Shown here piece after piece: positions 28,790 to 29,256 of a stretch of DNA of 29,256 nt. The DNA lies in NCBI GenBank assembly GCA_900540845.1, contig UQHS01000021.1:1-29256 (forward strand), in the 5' to 3' direction. How positions within the stretch are numbered: the stretch's first letter is position 1; each line of letters starts with the position of its first letter. The DNA is from an uncultured Collinsella sp. (lineage in GTDB: Bacteria; Actinomycetota; Coriobacteriia; Coriobacteriales; Coriobacteriaceae). The notes beneath the pieces were generated by a model, which was not told where the DNA came from, did no database searches, and worked only from the letters and a program-made list of their open reading frames with translations. A program made the translations under genes and the position numbers.

Positions 28790-29256
28790 ATGAGCAAGAT
28801 TCTCGGCATCGACCTGGGCACTACCAACTCCGCCATGGCCGTCCTCGAGGGTGGCGCCCCCACCACCATCGTTAACGCAGAGGGCGACCGCACCACCCCC
28901 TCCGTCGTCGGCTTCCGCGCCGAGGGCGACCGCATTGTCGGCAAGGCCGCCAAGAACCAGGCCGTCACCAACCCCAAGAACACCGTCTTCTCCATCAAGC
29001 GCTTCATGGGCCGCAAGTTCTCCGAGGTCAAGGACGAGCTCAAGACCGTCCCGTACGAGGTCAAGGAGGGCAGCAACGGCCGTTGCGTCGTCATGATCGA
29101 CGGCGAGGAGTACACCCCTGAGCAGATCTCCGCCATGACTCTCGCCAAGATGAAGGCCGACGCCGAGAAGTACCTCGGCGAGCCCATCAGCGAGGCCGTC
29201 ATCACCGTCCCGGCTTACTTCAACGACGCCCAGCGTCAGGCCACCAAGGACGCCGG
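28790..29256 (+). CDS. dnaK: Chaperone DnaK (Hsp70), 5' part, cut by the window end
   Basis: The first 155 codons. AAGGAAGGG precedes ATG 28790. The N-terminal ATPase domain begins [21 protein letters not shown], the phosphate-1 motif of Hsp70, then [31 protein letters not shown] and [22 protein letters not shown]. DnaK folds and protects proteins together with DnaJ and GrpE; in actinobacteria these usually follow in the same operon, with hspR last, but they lie outside the window. Codon use is very biased, as for a highly expressed gene. The frame is intact to the edge. Confidence 0.98.
   Translation, partial: [155 protein letters not shown]

Noticed and set aside
28711..29205. Minus-strand frame opposite dnaK
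   Set aside because: dnaK is unmistakable on the plus strand; antisense frames along Hsp70 genes are a known artefact of codon bias.

Overview
The window looks like chromosomal DNA from a high-GC Gram-positive actinobacterium of the class Coriobacteriia, most likely Collinsella or a close relative. This rests on strong GC bias at third codon positions, purine-rich ribosome binding sites, a small 4.5S-type SRP RNA, a two-[4Fe-4S] ferredoxin and rubrerythrin typical of anaerobes, and a LytS/LytTR signalling pair. The genus is an inference. No plasmid, phage, rRNA or CRISPR signature is present.

Layout. The first 4.8 kb is mostly minus strand: an orphan protein with a PD-(D/E)XK-like motif, a repeat-filled gap, a large membrane acyltransferase with a C-terminal SGNH esterase domain, and a LemA protein that diverges from a TetR-type regulator. 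Next comes tRNA-Ser(UGA), whose 3' end is duplicated by a 184-bp insertion, then an unusual TadA-glycerate kinase fusion and the SRP RNA. From 8.2 to 12.1 kb lies a heterodimeric ABC exporter pair with one degenerate ATP site. An MFS transporter of the UMF1 type and QueT (queuosine precursor ECF component) follow, the latter just behind a strong terminator-like hairpin. At 14.8-18.7 kb a glycosyltransferase, a LytS-type kinase, a LytTR response regulator and a small metallophosphoesterase are packed head to tail with start/stop overlaps. After tRNA-Asp(GUC), the 19-28 kb part is rich in genome maintenance and redox genes: Rrf2 regulator, MutY-like glycosylase without an Fe-S cluster, rubrerythrin, an unknown membrane protein, RmuC, endonuclease III and Mfd. 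The window ends with a minus-strand ferredoxin and the 5' part of dnaK.

The most interesting material is between and inside genes. (1) A family of about 61-bp palindromes (20-bp arm, 21-nt loop, 20-bp arm) occurs in an intergenic gap, as a degenerate copy at the left edge, and in frame inside the second ABC exporter gene, where it codes part of the TMD-NBD linker. (2) The tRNA-Ser insertion is flanked by perfect 41-bp direct repeats and contains three hairpins in a row, all closed by GNRA tetraloops on the tRNA-sense strand. (3) A 153-bp element with 26-bp terminal inverted repeats begins at the last sense codon of the exporter. (4) queT can apparently be transcribed only by reading through a terminator, which suggests riboswitch-type control of unrecognised class. 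(5) tRNA deaminase and glycerate kinase are fused in one frame.

Start codons were re-chosen from ribosome binding sites where the longest open frame was implausible. All family assignments come from motifs read in the sequence; no database search was possible.
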